Positions 42,168 through 51,201 are shown, counted from the stretch's first letter. The stretch: DNA of 64,000 bases from Marixanthomonas sp002364245 (GCA_963973455.1 CAXAZF010000002.1:1-64000), one strand, 5' to 3'. Translations and numbers: made by a program. Notes: generated by a model not told the origin, from the sequence alone.

Positions 42168-43211
42168 ATGAAAAAAGTTGATTACATTATCGTAGGACTA
42201 GGAATCGCCGGAATCGCTTTTTGTGAGACATTGCGCAAAAACAAAAAGAATTTCGTGGTGTATGATACTGGTATCAATCACTCTACGGTAGTTTCTGGCG
42301 GGGTTTTTAATCCAGTGGTTTTAAAACGATTTACTGCCGTTTGGAAAGGAAGTGATTTTTTAGAAAAAGCAATTCCTTTTTATGAAGAAATTTCAAAACA
42401 ACTACAAGTTGATTTACTTGAGAAGACTCCTATTTACAGAATTTTGAATAGTATTGAAGAACAGAACGACTGGATGGTAGCGAGTGACAAAAAAGCGCTC
42501 TTCCCTTTTCTTTCTTCAGAAATACTAAAGAATGAAAACACTGCTATAAAAGCCCCTTACGGTTTTGGAAAAGTACTGGAATGTGGAAAAATAAATCCAT
42601 CTAAATTAATTTCAGCCTATCGCAATTATCTTAACAACAATAATCAATTGATTACTGAAGCATTCGAGCACGAAAAACTTCAGCTAAAAAATGATGCAGT
42701 AATTTACAAAGATGTTTCGTCAACAAAAATTGTATTTGCTGAAGGGGCTTCAGTAGTTCATAACCCATTTTTTCCAACGGATAACTTTGTAGGAAACAAA
42801 GGAGAATACATCTTGATAAAGGCTCCCGAACTTCAGAGTGAAGCTATTTTAAAAGGCCCGTTGTTTATAATCCCCCAAGGTGATAATATTTATAAAGTGG
42901 GCGCTACATACAGCCGAGATGATTTCAGTAAAGATGCTACCGACGAAGATCGAAAAGCCATTGTTTCAAAGTTGGAGAAGATGATTTCTTGCGACTATGA
43001 AGTTATCGATCAAATAGCCGGCGTGCGTCCTACGGTAAAAGACCGCAAACCATTATTAGGAAGTTTAGAACATAAAACCCTCTTGTTTTTTAACGGTCTT
43101 GGCACGAGAGGAATTTTAATGGCCCCGCTCCTATCGGAATGGCTTTATAATTTTTCAGAAAAAAATGAAAATTTACTTTCCGACGTAAACATTGCCCGAT
43201 TTAAAAATTAA
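42168..43211 (+). CDS. FAD-dependent oxidoreductase, DAO family
   Basis: A 347-residue D-amino-acid-oxidase-fold protein. The dinucleotide-binding motif is at the N-terminus (VDYIIVGLGIAGIAFCETL, GxGxxG at about 10-15). The C-terminal blocks AGVRPTVKDRKPLLGSLEHKTLLFFNGLGTRGILMAPLLSEWLYNF (about 287-332) are typical of the DAO/glycine oxidase fold that closes over FAD. The substrate is not predictable. Its last 4 bases overlap the 3' end of the convergent DUF983 gene. Confidence 0.88.
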   Translation: MKKVDYIIVGLGIAGIAFCETLRKNKKNFVVYDTGINHSTVVSGGVFNPVVLKRFTAVWKGSDFLEKAIPFYEEISKQLQVDLLEKTPIYRILNSIEEQNDWMVASDKKALFPFLSSEILKNENTAIKAPYGFGKVLECGKINPSKLISAYRNYLNNNNQLITEAFEHEKLQLKNDAVIYKDVSSTKIVFAEGASVVHNPFFPTDNFVGNKGEYILIKAPELQSEAILKGPLFIIPQGDNIYKVGATYSRDDFSKDATDEDRKAIVSKLEKMISCDYEVIDQIAGVRPTVKDRKPLLGSLEHKTLLFFNGLGTRGILMAPLLSEWLYNFSEKNENLLSDVNIARFKN

Positions 43212-43582
43212 TTTGCTTTTTCCGGATTATACTTGAAGAAAAAGTTAATCCAAATATTTCTCGATAACCGTAAAATTATTGGCAGGAAAGCGATTAATGT
43301 TCCTGTAATAACAAAAAAGGTGTTCAGCCGTCCTAAGCCTATAAAAAAGTATGCAATAATAAATGCAGCTACTGCAAATGCCACACCTACTGCATAACTA
43401 ACATACATTGCTCCGTAAAAAAAAGAAGGTTCAATTTTAAATTTTGTACTACAATGCGGACAATTGTCGTGCATATTTAAGGTTTCAGAAAAAATATACG
43501 GGTTTTTGGTTTTATACATTTTTCCGGTATGACACACAGGACAAGTTCCTGTAAATATGCTGTACAATTTAGAGCCTTTCAT
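43208..43582 (-). CDS. DUF983-family membrane protein
   Basis: A 124-residue protein of the DUF983 family. Two CxxC pairs (CPVCHTGK at about 14-17, CPHCSTKF at about 41-44) resemble a zinc ribbon, and two hydrophobic helices follow (about 59-83 and 89-106). The C-terminal LSRNIWINFFFKYNPEKA is family-typical. Function unknown; a metal-binding redox or assembly role is often suggested for the family. It converges with the FAD oxidoreductase (4-bp overlap). Confidence 0.88.
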   Translation of the reverse strand: MKGSKLYSIFTGTCPVCHTGKMYKTKNPYIFSETLNMHDNCPHCSTKFKIEPSFFYGAMYVSYAVGVAFAVAAFIIAYFFIGLGRLNTFFVITGTLIAFLPIILRLSRNIWINFFFKYNPEKAN

Positions 43583-43649
43583 AGTTATTTTTTTACCACT
43601 ACAAATTTAAGCATCTTTGCAAAAATTTACCGTTACAATTGTTACATAC

Positions 43650-45566
43650 ATGCTGAACATTCACAATCTTTCTGTTTCTTTTCAAGGTGAGTACCTTTTT
43701 GAAAAAATAACTTTTCAACTTACACCTGGTGACCGTGTTGGTCTTGTGGGTAAAAACGGTGCTGGTAAATCTACGTTGCTTCGTATAATCTCTAATGAAC
43801 AAGAATATGACGAGGGCCAAATTGCTACCGATAAAGAAGTGACTATTGGCTTTTTAAAACAGGATATCGATTTTACAAAAGGAAAAACTGTACTTGAAGA
43901 ATCGTATGAAGCATTTACTGAAATTAAAAAGCTTGAAAAGAAGCTAGAACACATCAATACGCAATTGGCAGAGCGCACTGATTATGAAAGCGACAGCTAC
44001 AACCAGCTAATGATCGATTTGAACGATGTGCAGCATCAATATGAAATTCATGGCGGGTATAATTATCAAGGTGAAACTGAACGTATTTTACAAGGATTAG
44101 GTTTTAAGCGGGAAGATTTTGGCAAGCTGACAGAAACCTTCTCTGGAGGGTGGCGTATGCGTATTGAATTGGCCAAATTGCTACTTCAAAACAACGATAT
44201 TCTACTACTCGATGAGCCTACCAACCACTTAGATATTGAGTCCATTCTTTGGTTAGAAGAATTTTTAAACGGCTATGCTGGAGCGGTTGTGGTAGTTTCG
44301 CACGATAAAATGTTTTTAGATCACGTAACCAATAGAACGATTGAAATTTCCCTCGGAAAAATCTACGATTACAATTATCCGTATTCAAAATACTTGGTGC
44401 AACGCGCCGAATTGAGAGAACAGCAACTCGCAGCACAGAAAAATCAGCAAAAGCAAATAGAAACCACCGAAAAACTTATAGAAAAGTTTAGGGCCAAAGC
44501 AAGTAAAGCGACGATGGCACAATCACTGATTAAAAAACTTGACAAGATTGACCGTATTGAGGTGGATGAAGACGATAACAGTGTAATGAGTTTATCGTTC
44601 CCAATTTCAGTGACGCCTGGAAAAGTGGTTATAGAAGCTGAAAACATTTCAAAAACATATGGCAATAACCACGTGTTAAACAATATCGACTTAAAAGTGG
44701 ATCGTGACAGCAAACTTGCTTTTGTTGGACAAAATGGTCAAGGTAAATCTACGTTGGCTAAAATTATTGTAGGCGAACTAGAACATCAAGGGAATATGAA
44801 ACTGGGCCACAATGTACAGATAGGCTATTTTGCGCAAAATCAAGCGGAATATTTGGATGGTTCAAAAACCGTGGAAGAAACGATGATCGATGCAGCTGAT
44901 ATGAAAAGTCGACCACGGGTTCGTGATATTCTGGGCTCCTTCCTCTTTAGAGGTGAAGAGGTGGATAAATATGTGCGTGTACTATCAGGTGGCGAGCGAA
45001 ACCGCTTGGCTTTGGCAAAACTACTCTTAGAACCTTTTAATGTGTTGGTAATGGATGAGCCTACCAACCACTTAGACATCAAATCCAAAAATGTATTAAA
45101 AGATGCATTAAAGAGATTTGAAGGAACCCTTCTATTAGTATCACACGACCGGGATTTTCTTCAGGGTATGACCGATAAAATCTACGAGTTTAAAGATCAA
45201 AAAATTAAAGAATATTTAGGTGATATTGATTATTTCTTAGAACAACGAAATCTTGAAAACCTTCGCGAAGCTGAGAAACGAACCGTTTCAGAAAAGAAAG
45301 AAAAACAAAAAGTTACTTCTGGAAAGGAAGATTATGAAATGCAAAAGAAACTGAAATCGCTTCAGAATAAACTAAGCAATACTGAGAGTAAAATAAATAA
45401 GCTGGAAAAAGAGATTAAGGAAATTGATGTGGAACTAGCGGTAAATTATGACGAAACAATCGCGAAGCCTAACTTTTTTGATGGCTATGAAGCCAAAAAG
45501 AAAAAGCTGAACAGTTTAATGGAAGAATGGGAATCTGTAACTTTACAGTTAGACGAGTTAAAATAA
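43650..45566 (+). CDS. ABC-F family ATPase
   Basis: A 638-residue soluble protein with two ABC ATPase domains and no membrane helices, from the ATG at 43650 (MLNIHNLSVSFQG); an in-frame upstream extension lacks family sequence. Domain 1: VGKNGAGKST, FSGGWRMRIELAK, LLLDEPTNHLD. Domain 2: VGQNGQGKST, LSGGERNRLALAK, VMDEPTNHLD. The domains are joined by the long charged linker (P-site interaction motif) of ribosome-acting ABC-F proteins, and a C-terminal coiled coil (about 555-638) follows, as in Uup/YdiF types. These proteins modulate the ribosome E site; a resistance role is possible but not shown. A CPXCG gene follows. Confidence 0.94.
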   Translation: MLNIHNLSVSFQGEYLFEKITFQLTPGDRVGLVGKNGAGKSTLLRIISNEQEYDEGQIATDKEVTIGFLKQDIDFTKGKTVLEESYEAFTEIKKLEKKLEHINTQLAERTDYESDSYNQLMIDLNDVQHQYEIHGGYNYQGETERILQGLGFKREDFGKLTETFSGGWRMRIELAKLLLQNNDILLLDEPTNHLDIESILWLEEFLNGYAGAVVVVSHDKMFLDHVTNRTIEISLGKIYDYNYPYSKYLVQRAELREQQLAAQKNQQKQIETTEKLIEKFRAKASKATMAQSLIKKLDKIDRIEVDEDDNSVMSLSFPISVTPGKVVIEAENISKTYGNNHVLNNIDLKVDRDSKLAFVGQNGQGKSTLAKIIVGELEHQGNMKLGHNVQIGYFAQNQAEYLDGSKTVEETMIDAADMKSRPRVRDILGSFLFRGEEVDKYVRVLSGGERNRLALAKLLLEPFNVLVMDEPTNHLDIKSKNVLKDALKRFEGTLLLVSHDRDFLQGMTDKIYEFKDQKIKEYLGDIDYFLEQRNLENLREAEKRTVSEKKEKQKVTSGKEDYEMQKKLKSLQNKLSNTESKINKLEKEIKEIDVELAVNYDETIAKPNFFDGYEAKKKKLNSLMEEWESVTLQLDELK

Positions 45567-45584
45567 TCATTTAAAACAGCATCG

Positions 45585-45764
45585 TTGGAAGAACACTTTT
45601 TTCAATGCCCATATTGCTGGGAGCAAATATCCATGCTTCTCGATCCTTCAGTTACGGCTACGTACGTGGAAGATTGTGAGATTTGCTGTAACCCTATTGA
45701 AGTTTCGGCCACGTTCCAAAGTGGTGAATTGGTTTCTTTTTCAGCAGAAAGTATTGAACAATAA
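45585..45764 (+). CDS. CPXCG-motif cysteine-rich small protein
   Basis: A 59-residue gene in the gap between the ABC-F and SpoIIAA-like genes, probably starting at TTG (45585). The protein carries FQCPYCWEQISMLLD (residues 6-20), then VEDCEICCNPIEV, giving a pair of CxxC metal-binding clusters (C8/C11 and C31/C34), and FQSGELVSFSAESI. This matches the CPXCG cysteine-rich family (likely a zinc ribbon). Function unknown. There is no ATG in frame before the first CxxC, so a non-ATG start is needed. Confidence 0.85.
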   Translation: MEEHFFQCPYCWEQISMLLDPSVTATYVEDCEICCNPIEVSATFQSGELVSFSAESIEQ

Positions 45765-45802
45765 TTTTTTTGGTATCTTTAATAGGTATAATTTATTTTA
45801 AT

Positions 45803-46156
45803 ATGCTTTCAAGTTTTAGCTTTTCAGATACTACCGTTGGTTTTCTTATTGAAGGAAAGTTTGACACAGAGACTGTTGATAGTTTAATAGTAAACATTGA
45901 AAATAAATTAAAAACCTACGATAAAATCAATTTATATGTTGAAGACGTGGGAGTTGAATCGTTCTCTATGCCCGCGCTCTTTAAAGAAACAGTTTTTAAG
46001 TTTAAAAACAGCGATAAATTTCACAAAGTCGCTTTGGTGAGTGACCGCAAATGGATTCATGCTTGTGCTAGCCTTTCTTCTTTTTTTACCTCCTCTGAAA
46101 CGCGAAATTTTACTTCAGAAGAAAGAATGAGTGCCATGTCTTGGATTGCTCAATAA
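45803..46156 (+). CDS. SpoIIAA-like (STAS-fold) protein
   Basis: A 117-residue protein from the ATG at 45803 (the stretch before it has no family character). It reads SFSDTTVGFLIEGKFDTETVDSLIVNIENKLKTYDKINLYVEDVGVESFSMPALFKETVFKFK, then FHKVALVSDRKWIHACASLSSFF, which matches the SpoIIAA-like family (alternating beta-alpha STAS-type fold). Family members bind phosphate or lipid-like ligands; the role here is unknown. TATCTTTA, close to the -7 consensus, lies 23 bp upstream. It converges on the AsmA-like gene, 3 bp away. Confidence 0.85.
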   Translation: MLSSFSFSDTTVGFLIEGKFDTETVDSLIVNIENKLKTYDKINLYVEDVGVESFSMPALFKETVFKFKNSDKFHKVALVSDRKWIHACASLSSFFTSSETRNFTSEERMSAMSWIAQ

Positions 46157-46159
46157 GTT

Positions 46160-47722
46160 TTAATTCTTTCCACCCGTTAAACTGCTTTTAAGCCCTTTTT
46201 CTGCATTAAGCCACAAATAATTAAAGAAAGATTTAGTTTTATCTCTCTTAACCTCTCCAGAGCCTTCCCTAAAATCTCCCTCGCTTTTATCACTGTCCTT
46301 TGAGACAAAAATATTAGCAATTGCTGATAAAAACCCGTTCTTTTTATCCCCTTTTTTATTCAGGACGTTTATTTTAAACTTATCGTAATTTATCTTTAAA
46401 TCAACATGTGATGCTGTATTATTACCATCAATAGTAAAGTAGGTTTTATTGGCTTCACCTTCTAATTGCACCTTAAGATTTGGCACTGTAAAACTATTGA
46501 CATCTTCAGCCGGCAAATTCCCAACATCAGCTTTGAAAAGAAATGAATCGTTTGTATTATTTACGTCAAAACTCCAATCGGTTGTAAAAGGTGTGCTGTC
46601 CATAAAGATGGCCTCTACCATTATTTGTGTCTTTTTCGAACCTTTATACGTATTACTAACGTTGTTAATATTGGCATTTAGTTTTTTAAAATTAATTGTT
46701 CCGCCTTTGTTTTCTTTTTTCACTTTTTCGGTATAAACAATTGCTGCGTTATCGATGTTTACTGAATCTAAAGTCAAATCAAACTGGAGGTCTCTAATCA
46801 TTTTACTGTATAGCGGCTTGATGGTTTTATCATCTGCCACAAGCTTGTTTCTAAAAATATCTAATGAAGGGTTTTTAAATTTGACCGTATTACCAGAAAT
46901 AAACAATTTCCTGTTTTGAAAACCAAAATCAATTTTTTCAACTAAAAAAGAATCTATTTTCAAGTTATAGTGATCCTTTTCCACTGGAATAATCTGTGCG
47001 TGTTCTGTTCGGGAATATTTGGTATACAAATGAATGTCTGTAATGGCTATGTTTTTATTTTCTAACAGTAGATTTTTAACCGTTACATTTTCATAATCGC
47101 TTACTTTTACAAAAACTGAATCTGTTTGCGCTTTATAGGCACTAAAAGCAACTGGCAACCTTTTTTTTATAATTTTTTCATTGGTAGTAATGGAATCAAC
47201 TTCAAGCGAAAAATGATTTGTAAAAAGAAACAATGAATCTTTCTTACCATCAAAAATACTTACTGAAGCTTCTTCAATTTTTAAACGGTCTAAAAATATA
47301 GGCCTGTTCATATTGATAACACCAGATTTTAGACTATCACGGTTTTTCTTTAATTTGTTTTTATAATACACAATTTCAGGTGTATCAATCAATATCTCAT
47401 CGATATGAATTTTGTTATTAAGCAAGTAATCCCAATAACTAATATCGTCAATGACCAATTTTTTTACTGAAATGTTTGTGTGTGTTTTACGATCCTCTTT
47501 ATTCTGAATCTGTACGGATGGATTGATGAGCGTTATAGTACCCTCATAAACATCTAACCTGAGATCGTCATACGACTGAATGATATTTTCTGGTAATCGC
47601 GTTGCTAAAAAGTTTTCTACTTTATTTTTCAGAAAATAATTGATTGCAATAATTCCACCAATAAAGAGTATTGATACCGAAACTAAGACGATTATAAAGA
47701 CCCGTATTTTTTTTTTCATCAC
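46160..47722 (-). CDS. AsmA-like single-pass envelope protein
   Basis: A 520-residue protein with one N-terminal helix (VFIIVLVSVSILFIGGIIAINYFL, about 8-31) and a long periplasmic region. The part just after the helix (NKVENFLATRLPENI.. SYDDLRLDVYEGTITLINPSVQI) has the look of AsmA/DUF748-type proteins that bridge inner and outer membranes in lipid transport. Repeated short strand-rich units with charged loops fill the rest. The C-terminus ends in a basic, Ser-rich segment. Homology is by pattern only. It is transcribed away from the tRNA. Confidence 0.6.
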   Translation of the reverse strand: MMKKKIRVFIIVLVSVSILFIGGIIAINYFLKNKVENFLATRLPENIIQSYDDLRLDVYEGTITLINPSVQIQNKEDRKTHTNISVKKLVIDDISYWDYLLNNKIHIDEILIDTPEIVYYKNKLKKNRDSLKSGVINMNRPIFLDRLKIEEASVSIFDGKKDSLFLFTNHFSLEVDSITTNEKIIKKRLPVAFSAYKAQTDSVFVKVSDYENVTVKNLLLENKNIAITDIHLYTKYSRTEHAQIIPVEKDHYNLKIDSFLVEKIDFGFQNRKLFISGNTVKFKNPSLDIFRNKLVADDKTIKPLYSKMIRDLQFDLTLDSVNIDNAAIVYTEKVKKENKGGTINFKKLNANINNVSNTYKGSKKTQIMVEAIFMDSTPFTTDWSFDVNNTNDSFLFKADVGNLPAEDVNSFTVPNLKVQLEGEANKTYFTIDGNNTASHVDLKINYDKFKINVLNKKGDKKNGFLSAIANIFVSKDSDKSEGDFREGSGEVKRDKTKSFFNYLWLNAEKGLKSSLTGGKN

Positions 47723-47793
47723 TTAAAAATACGAAACAGTATCTTGAAGACGAAAACTTTATGAAAAGCTGTTAAATTTTGTTGTTTAATTAC

Positions 47794-47823
47794 TTGTTAG
47801 ATTAAAAATCCTTTGTATCTTTG
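47794..47823 (+). promoter_or_regulatory. Promoter of initiator tRNA
   Basis: TTG (47794-47796), a 19-nt spacer and TATCTTTG (47816-47823), an ideal Bacteroidota promoter. The mature tRNA starts 11 bp downstream of the -7 box. Confidence 0.85.
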
Positions 47824-47833
47824 CCGTCCACAT

Positions 47834-47906
<73 letters not shown>

Positions 47907-47911
47907 CTAGT

Positions 47912-47949
47912 AAAAAAAAGGCTTCACAAAATTGTGAAGCCTTTTTTTT
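47912..47949. terminator. Terminator after the tRNA gene
   Basis: An 18-bp perfect stem: eight A plus GGCTTCACAA (47912-47929) pairs with TTGTGAAGCC plus eight T (47932-47949), loop of 2 nt. It is 5 bp after the tRNA 3' end. Confidence 0.95.
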
Positions 47950-48037
47950 AGTTTAAATTAGTTTTTTTAATAACTTTTACCCTGTTAAAATAAGTATATT
48001 AAACAAAATAGATTACTTAATTCTTTTTATTGAAAAC

Positions 48038-48679
48038 CTACTTTAAACTATTGAGGAATTTTTTGAATTCTGGGTCACTATAATCTGCCATTCCCTTGTG
48101 GGTTAATACTAAGTTTCCTTTGGCATCAATAACATAGGTGGTTGGTATTGCAGATGATTGATACATCGCTGGGAGGTTACTTCCAGCAGCATAAATAGGC
48201 AGGTTATATCCTTTGCGCTTGTCAAAAGCTTTAGCTTTTTCAAAATTCTGGTCGAGCGATAACATTACAAAAGCGACTTCATCACCCATTTCTTCATGTA
48301 GCTTATCAATACTGGGCATTTCTGCTACACAAGGGGGGCACCACGTTGCCCAAAAATTCATAAAAATGACCTTACCTTTTAACTCTTCTAAAGACATAGT
48401 GTTTCCTTCCTTATCAATTAATTTTAGGTTAAAATCTGCTTGAGTAGTAGGATTTGTAGTTGTTTCAGGTTTATTTCCATTTTCGTTTTTATTGCTCCGC
48501 ACTTGTGCAATTTCGGCTACATCGGGGTTCATCAATCCAGTAGCGAGTAATCCTCGCTGTGCAAAACCAATGACTTCGGTGTGCATTCCTGTTGCGTATA
48601 ATGTGATGGCCACTACGGCAAAAATCCCGTATTGTATCCACGTTTTCTTTGTGCTTTTATTCTTTTTATCTGTTTTCAT
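48038..48679 (-). CDS. TlpA-like membrane-anchored thioredoxin
   Basis: A 213-residue protein. One N-terminal helix (IQYGIFAVVAITLYATGM, about 15-32) anchors it with the thioredoxin domain outside. The domain (about 80-213) has the CPPC active site at 114-117 (MNFWATWCPPCVAEMPSIDKL), the DFNLKLIDKEGNTMSLEELKGK opening and AIPTTYVIDAKGNLV with the cis-proline. TlpA/ResA/SoxW members keep periplasmic thiols reduced. It is the last gene of the DoxX, DsrE, SoxB-like group on this strand, which suggests it supplies electrons there (inference). Confidence 0.93.
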   Translation of the reverse strand: MKTDKKNKSTKKTWIQYGIFAVVAITLYATGMHTEVIGFAQRGLLATGLMNPDVAEIAQVRSNKNENGNKPETTTNPTTQADFNLKLIDKEGNTMSLEELKGKVIFMNFWATWCPPCVAEMPSIDKLHEEMGDEVAFVMLSLDQNFEKAKAFDKRKGYNLPIYAAGSNLPAMYQSSAIPTTYVIDAKGNLVLTHKGMADYSDPEFKKFLNSLK

Positions 48680-48690
48680 AACTTCTATTT

Positions 48691-50349
48691 TTATTGAAAT
48701 TTATAATCCGTTTTCGGAACGGTTGAAAAAGAGTATTCTCCAAGGTATTCGCAATAGGCTCTTCCTTCCAATTTAGGCGATATTGGCGAATTTTTCTTGA
48801 GATATTCTTCCACTACATCGTGAATGGTATAATCTTTTACTTCAACATCTTTCACATTTGGCATCCTACATAAATTGTCAATTGGGTCACCAGGGCGTAC
48901 ACAAGCCGAGATGGTGTAGTATTCATCATCTTGCATCGGTTTGCCGTTTACGGTTATGGTGTTGATGCGGTTGCCTCTTTCATTTTGACTATTGAAATTT
49001 ACTTTCATACCAGAAAAACGTACTAGCCAGCCACCGAAGCGTTCTAAAGGGTTTTCGGAGAAGGCATTGTGCATTTCTTTTTCCAACCAGTCTTTGATCT
49101 GTTTTCCGGAGGCTCTTCCTGTTTTTACTTTTTCGTTTACAGGAAGTAAGTTCCATAAGTTTGCTCTGGTAATCGGTTCAGGTTCTCCATTTTTTGGGAC
49201 GATAGGATTTCCAAAACGGAAACCGTTAGAAATGGAGATATCCGCACCCGTTTTCCATCGAGCGGCATCGGTAATCATATTGTCCATTGGATTTTCAACG
49301 GTTAAATACCGGTAAATTGGCGTTTCAGTATAACCAACCACAGTTTCCAAGTGGTCTTTATACGGTGCTTTTTCCGTATCTACAAGAGCTTGTATCTCTT
49401 CATCAGCAGGAAAAATCTCTGGATCTACATCAATAAGCTCATAGTCATCGCCCACCAATTCTCCATCTACAAAATGAAGGGTCAACTTACCTACAAAAGA
49501 TCCAAATGCACCCGGTTCGGTTACTCTGGCATACTTACCTTGTATGGGTTCACGAATCCGCTCGTGGGTATCGTTTCCTAATACATAGTCCACATTTTCA
49601 GCAATGGGATTGTTTGCCAGTTCTACTTGTTTAAAAACACCGATATGCGTAACCAAGAAAAGCACATCTACATTTTCCTTGACTTTGATGTCGTCTATTT
49701 TTTTCTTCAACTCTTTGTTGATATCGCTAAAAGCAATGCCCTCACTAAAAATGGGATTTTGCCTAACTGGAACATCAGGGTCGTTTATTCCTACAAAACC
49801 GATGCGAACCCCTTCAATTTCCTTTATTGAATAAGCAGGAAACAAGAGTTCCTCACTTTTTTCGTGATACATATTTTGCGCAATTACATCCGTTTGGTAA
49901 CCTTGCATTATATCCAGCATTACTTCTTTTCCATAGACTACTTCCCAATTTCCTGGAATGATAACATCATACCCCATATTCTTAATAATATCGGGTAAAA
50001 CTTCACCTTCGGATAAGGCCGTATAGCCACTACCTTGTATCAAGTCGCCACCATCGACGATGATGGTGCGGTCTGGATTTTTTTGGCGTTCCCGCTCAAA
50101 GAGCGTCTTAATGTTGGCTAAGCCACCACGGTTTTTGAAGACTATTTCCTCGTCTTCCCAGAATAACTCAGGGTGCGTGTCCAGCTGGCCGTGTATATCT
50201 GCGGTTTGCAATACCGTTATACTCAACGTGTCTTTTTCTGTTTGAAAATTGACCGTTACGTTTGATTTTTCTGTTTTACAAGCAACAGTTATGGCCAATA
50301 TTCCAAAAAGGGACATGATTGCTATAATACTTCTTTTAAATAGTGTCAT
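48691..50349 (-). CDS. SoxB-like 5'-nucleotidase-superfamily lipoprotein
   Basis: A 552-residue lipoprotein (lipobox TVAC, Cys24). The metallophosphatase half has TADIHGQL (49-56), GGD (100-102) and, notably, GNWEVVYG (133-140), where most 5'-nucleotidases have GNHE/D. Trp at this site is characteristic of SoxB, the thiosulfohydrolase of the Sox cycle (GHWEFTYG). The C-terminal half (about 330-545) has SNGFRFGNPIVP, NLWNLLPVNEKVKTGRASGKQI and FGGWLVRFSG, like SoxB. The true reaction could be sulfate-ester or nucleotide hydrolysis. No soxAX, soxYZ or soxCD genes are nearby. TlpA follows 11 bp after. Confidence 0.82.
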   Translation of the reverse strand: MTLFKRSIIAIMSLFGILAITVACKTEKSNVTVNFQTEKDTLSITVLQTADIHGQLDTHPELFWEDEEIVFKNRGGLANIKTLFERERQKNPDRTIIVDGGDLIQGSGYTALSEGEVLPDIIKNMGYDVIIPGNWEVVYGKEVMLDIMQGYQTDVIAQNMYHEKSEELLFPAYSIKEIEGVRIGFVGINDPDVPVRQNPIFSEGIAFSDINKELKKKIDDIKVKENVDVLFLVTHIGVFKQVELANNPIAENVDYVLGNDTHERIREPIQGKYARVTEPGAFGSFVGKLTLHFVDGELVGDDYELIDVDPEIFPADEEIQALVDTEKAPYKDHLETVVGYTETPIYRYLTVENPMDNMITDAARWKTGADISISNGFRFGNPIVPKNGEPEPITRANLWNLLPVNEKVKTGRASGKQIKDWLEKEMHNAFSENPLERFGGWLVRFSGMKVNFNSQNERGNRINTITVNGKPMQDDEYYTISACVRPGDPIDNLCRMPNVKDVEVKDYTIHDVVEEYLKKNSPISPKLEGRAYCEYLGEYSFSTVPKTDYKFQ

Positions 50350-50373
50350 GGTTGTGAACTTTATTGTTTTTTA

Positions 50374-50796
50374 TTACAGGCTTATGCTTTTATATCCCTT
50401 TTTCTGAAGCTGAAAGTTATAAAGGATGCCATTTTCCACGGTCTCTATTCCTTCTGGAATTTGAGTTTTATCGACATTGAATTTATTGAGCGAAAAACCA
50501 CAAGCATTGATCTGTACACCTGCATTTTCAGCTTTTTCAATAAAGCCACCCATTTTTTCCCGATCAGTTATATCGCCGATGAGTTTTCCACATATAATTA
50601 CTTGAAAATCGCCATAGGCTTTTCCTTCTTCAGTTTTGAGTGCTTCAGCAGTTAAAATGATAGGTTGTAACTGTGGTACTTTTTTAATCATTACCACATA
50701 ATTATTTTTGTCGTTGTCAATTTGCTGCGCCTGTGATTGTGTTGTACTAAACAAGGTTAGCATTAAAAATATTGAACTAAATAGATACGTTTTCAT
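50374..50796 (-). CDS. Exported DsrE-family protein
   Basis: A 140-residue protein with a signal peptide (MKTYLFSSIFLMLTLFSTTQSQAQQ) and a DsrE/F-type fold: NYVVMIKKVPQLQPIILTAEALK, FQVIICGKLIGDI (Cys in the core) and the segment ACGFSLNKFNVDKTQIPEGIETVENGI, whose cysteine corresponds to the sulfur-binding Cys region of DsrE-like proteins. Classical DsrE/TusD is cytoplasmic; an exported member is uncommon outside this group. It lies 6 bp from the doxX-like gene and 24 bp from the SoxB-like gene. Confidence 0.85.
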   Translation of the reverse strand: MKTYLFSSIFLMLTLFSTTQSQAQQIDNDKNNYVVMIKKVPQLQPIILTAEALKTEEGKAYGDFQVIICGKLIGDITDREKMGGFIEKAENAGVQINACGFSLNKFNVDKTQIPEGIETVENGILYNFQLQKKGYKSISL

Positions 50797-50802
50797 ATTG
50801 AT

Positions 50803-51201
50803 TTATTTTAGAAAGTTATTGGTGTCATTCAGTATAAAGAAGAGAAGTCCACCGAGAATTGCTATGTTTTTAAATAAGGGTCCAAGTGTTGTTATTTGTC
50901 CTACCTGAACCGTGAGTGTAATGGGAATTAAAACCATCATTAGGACTATTGCCGCCCATTTCGTTTTATATCCTATTAGAAATAAGAAGCCTGCTACAAT
51001 CATTATGATTCCCGAAAGAATAATAAGCCATTGCGGGTCGCCAAAAAAATGAGCGATACCCTTAAAGCTAGCCTGTTCTATGCGCTGGGCAGTTTTCTCT
51101 ATATTGAGCAAATGATTTAAACCCGCTACGAGAAATATGCCGCTCACCATTATGCGCAACAGTTGTATGGAACGACGGCTGATTAACATTTTTGTCGCCA
51201 T
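50803..51201 (-). CDS. DoxX-family membrane protein
   Basis: A 132-residue protein with four hydrophobic helices (LLRIMVSGIFLVAGLNHLLN; PQWLIILSGIIMIVAGFLFLIG; WAAIVLMMVLIPITLTVQV; FKNIAILGGLLFFILN), matching the DoxX family. DoxD/DoxX relatives form the quinone-reducing part of thiosulfate:quinone oxidoreductase in Acidianus; in bacteria DoxX functions are varied. It is the first gene of the group ending in TlpA. A long inverted repeat (51244-51292) lies just upstream. Confidence 0.88.
   Translation of the reverse strand: MATKMLISRRSIQLLRIMVSGIFLVAGLNHLLNIEKTAQRIEQASFKGIAHFFGDPQWLIILSGIIMIVAGFLFLIGYKTKWAAIVLMMVLIPITLTVQVGQITTLGPLFKNIAILGGLLFFILNDTNNFLK

Noticed and set aside
48691..50349. 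UshA-type 5'-nucleotidase as the sole identity of the SoxB-like gene
   Set aside because: The GNWE motif and C-terminal blocks favour SoxB-like proteins, although nucleotide hydrolysis cannot be excluded; I kept the cautious name.
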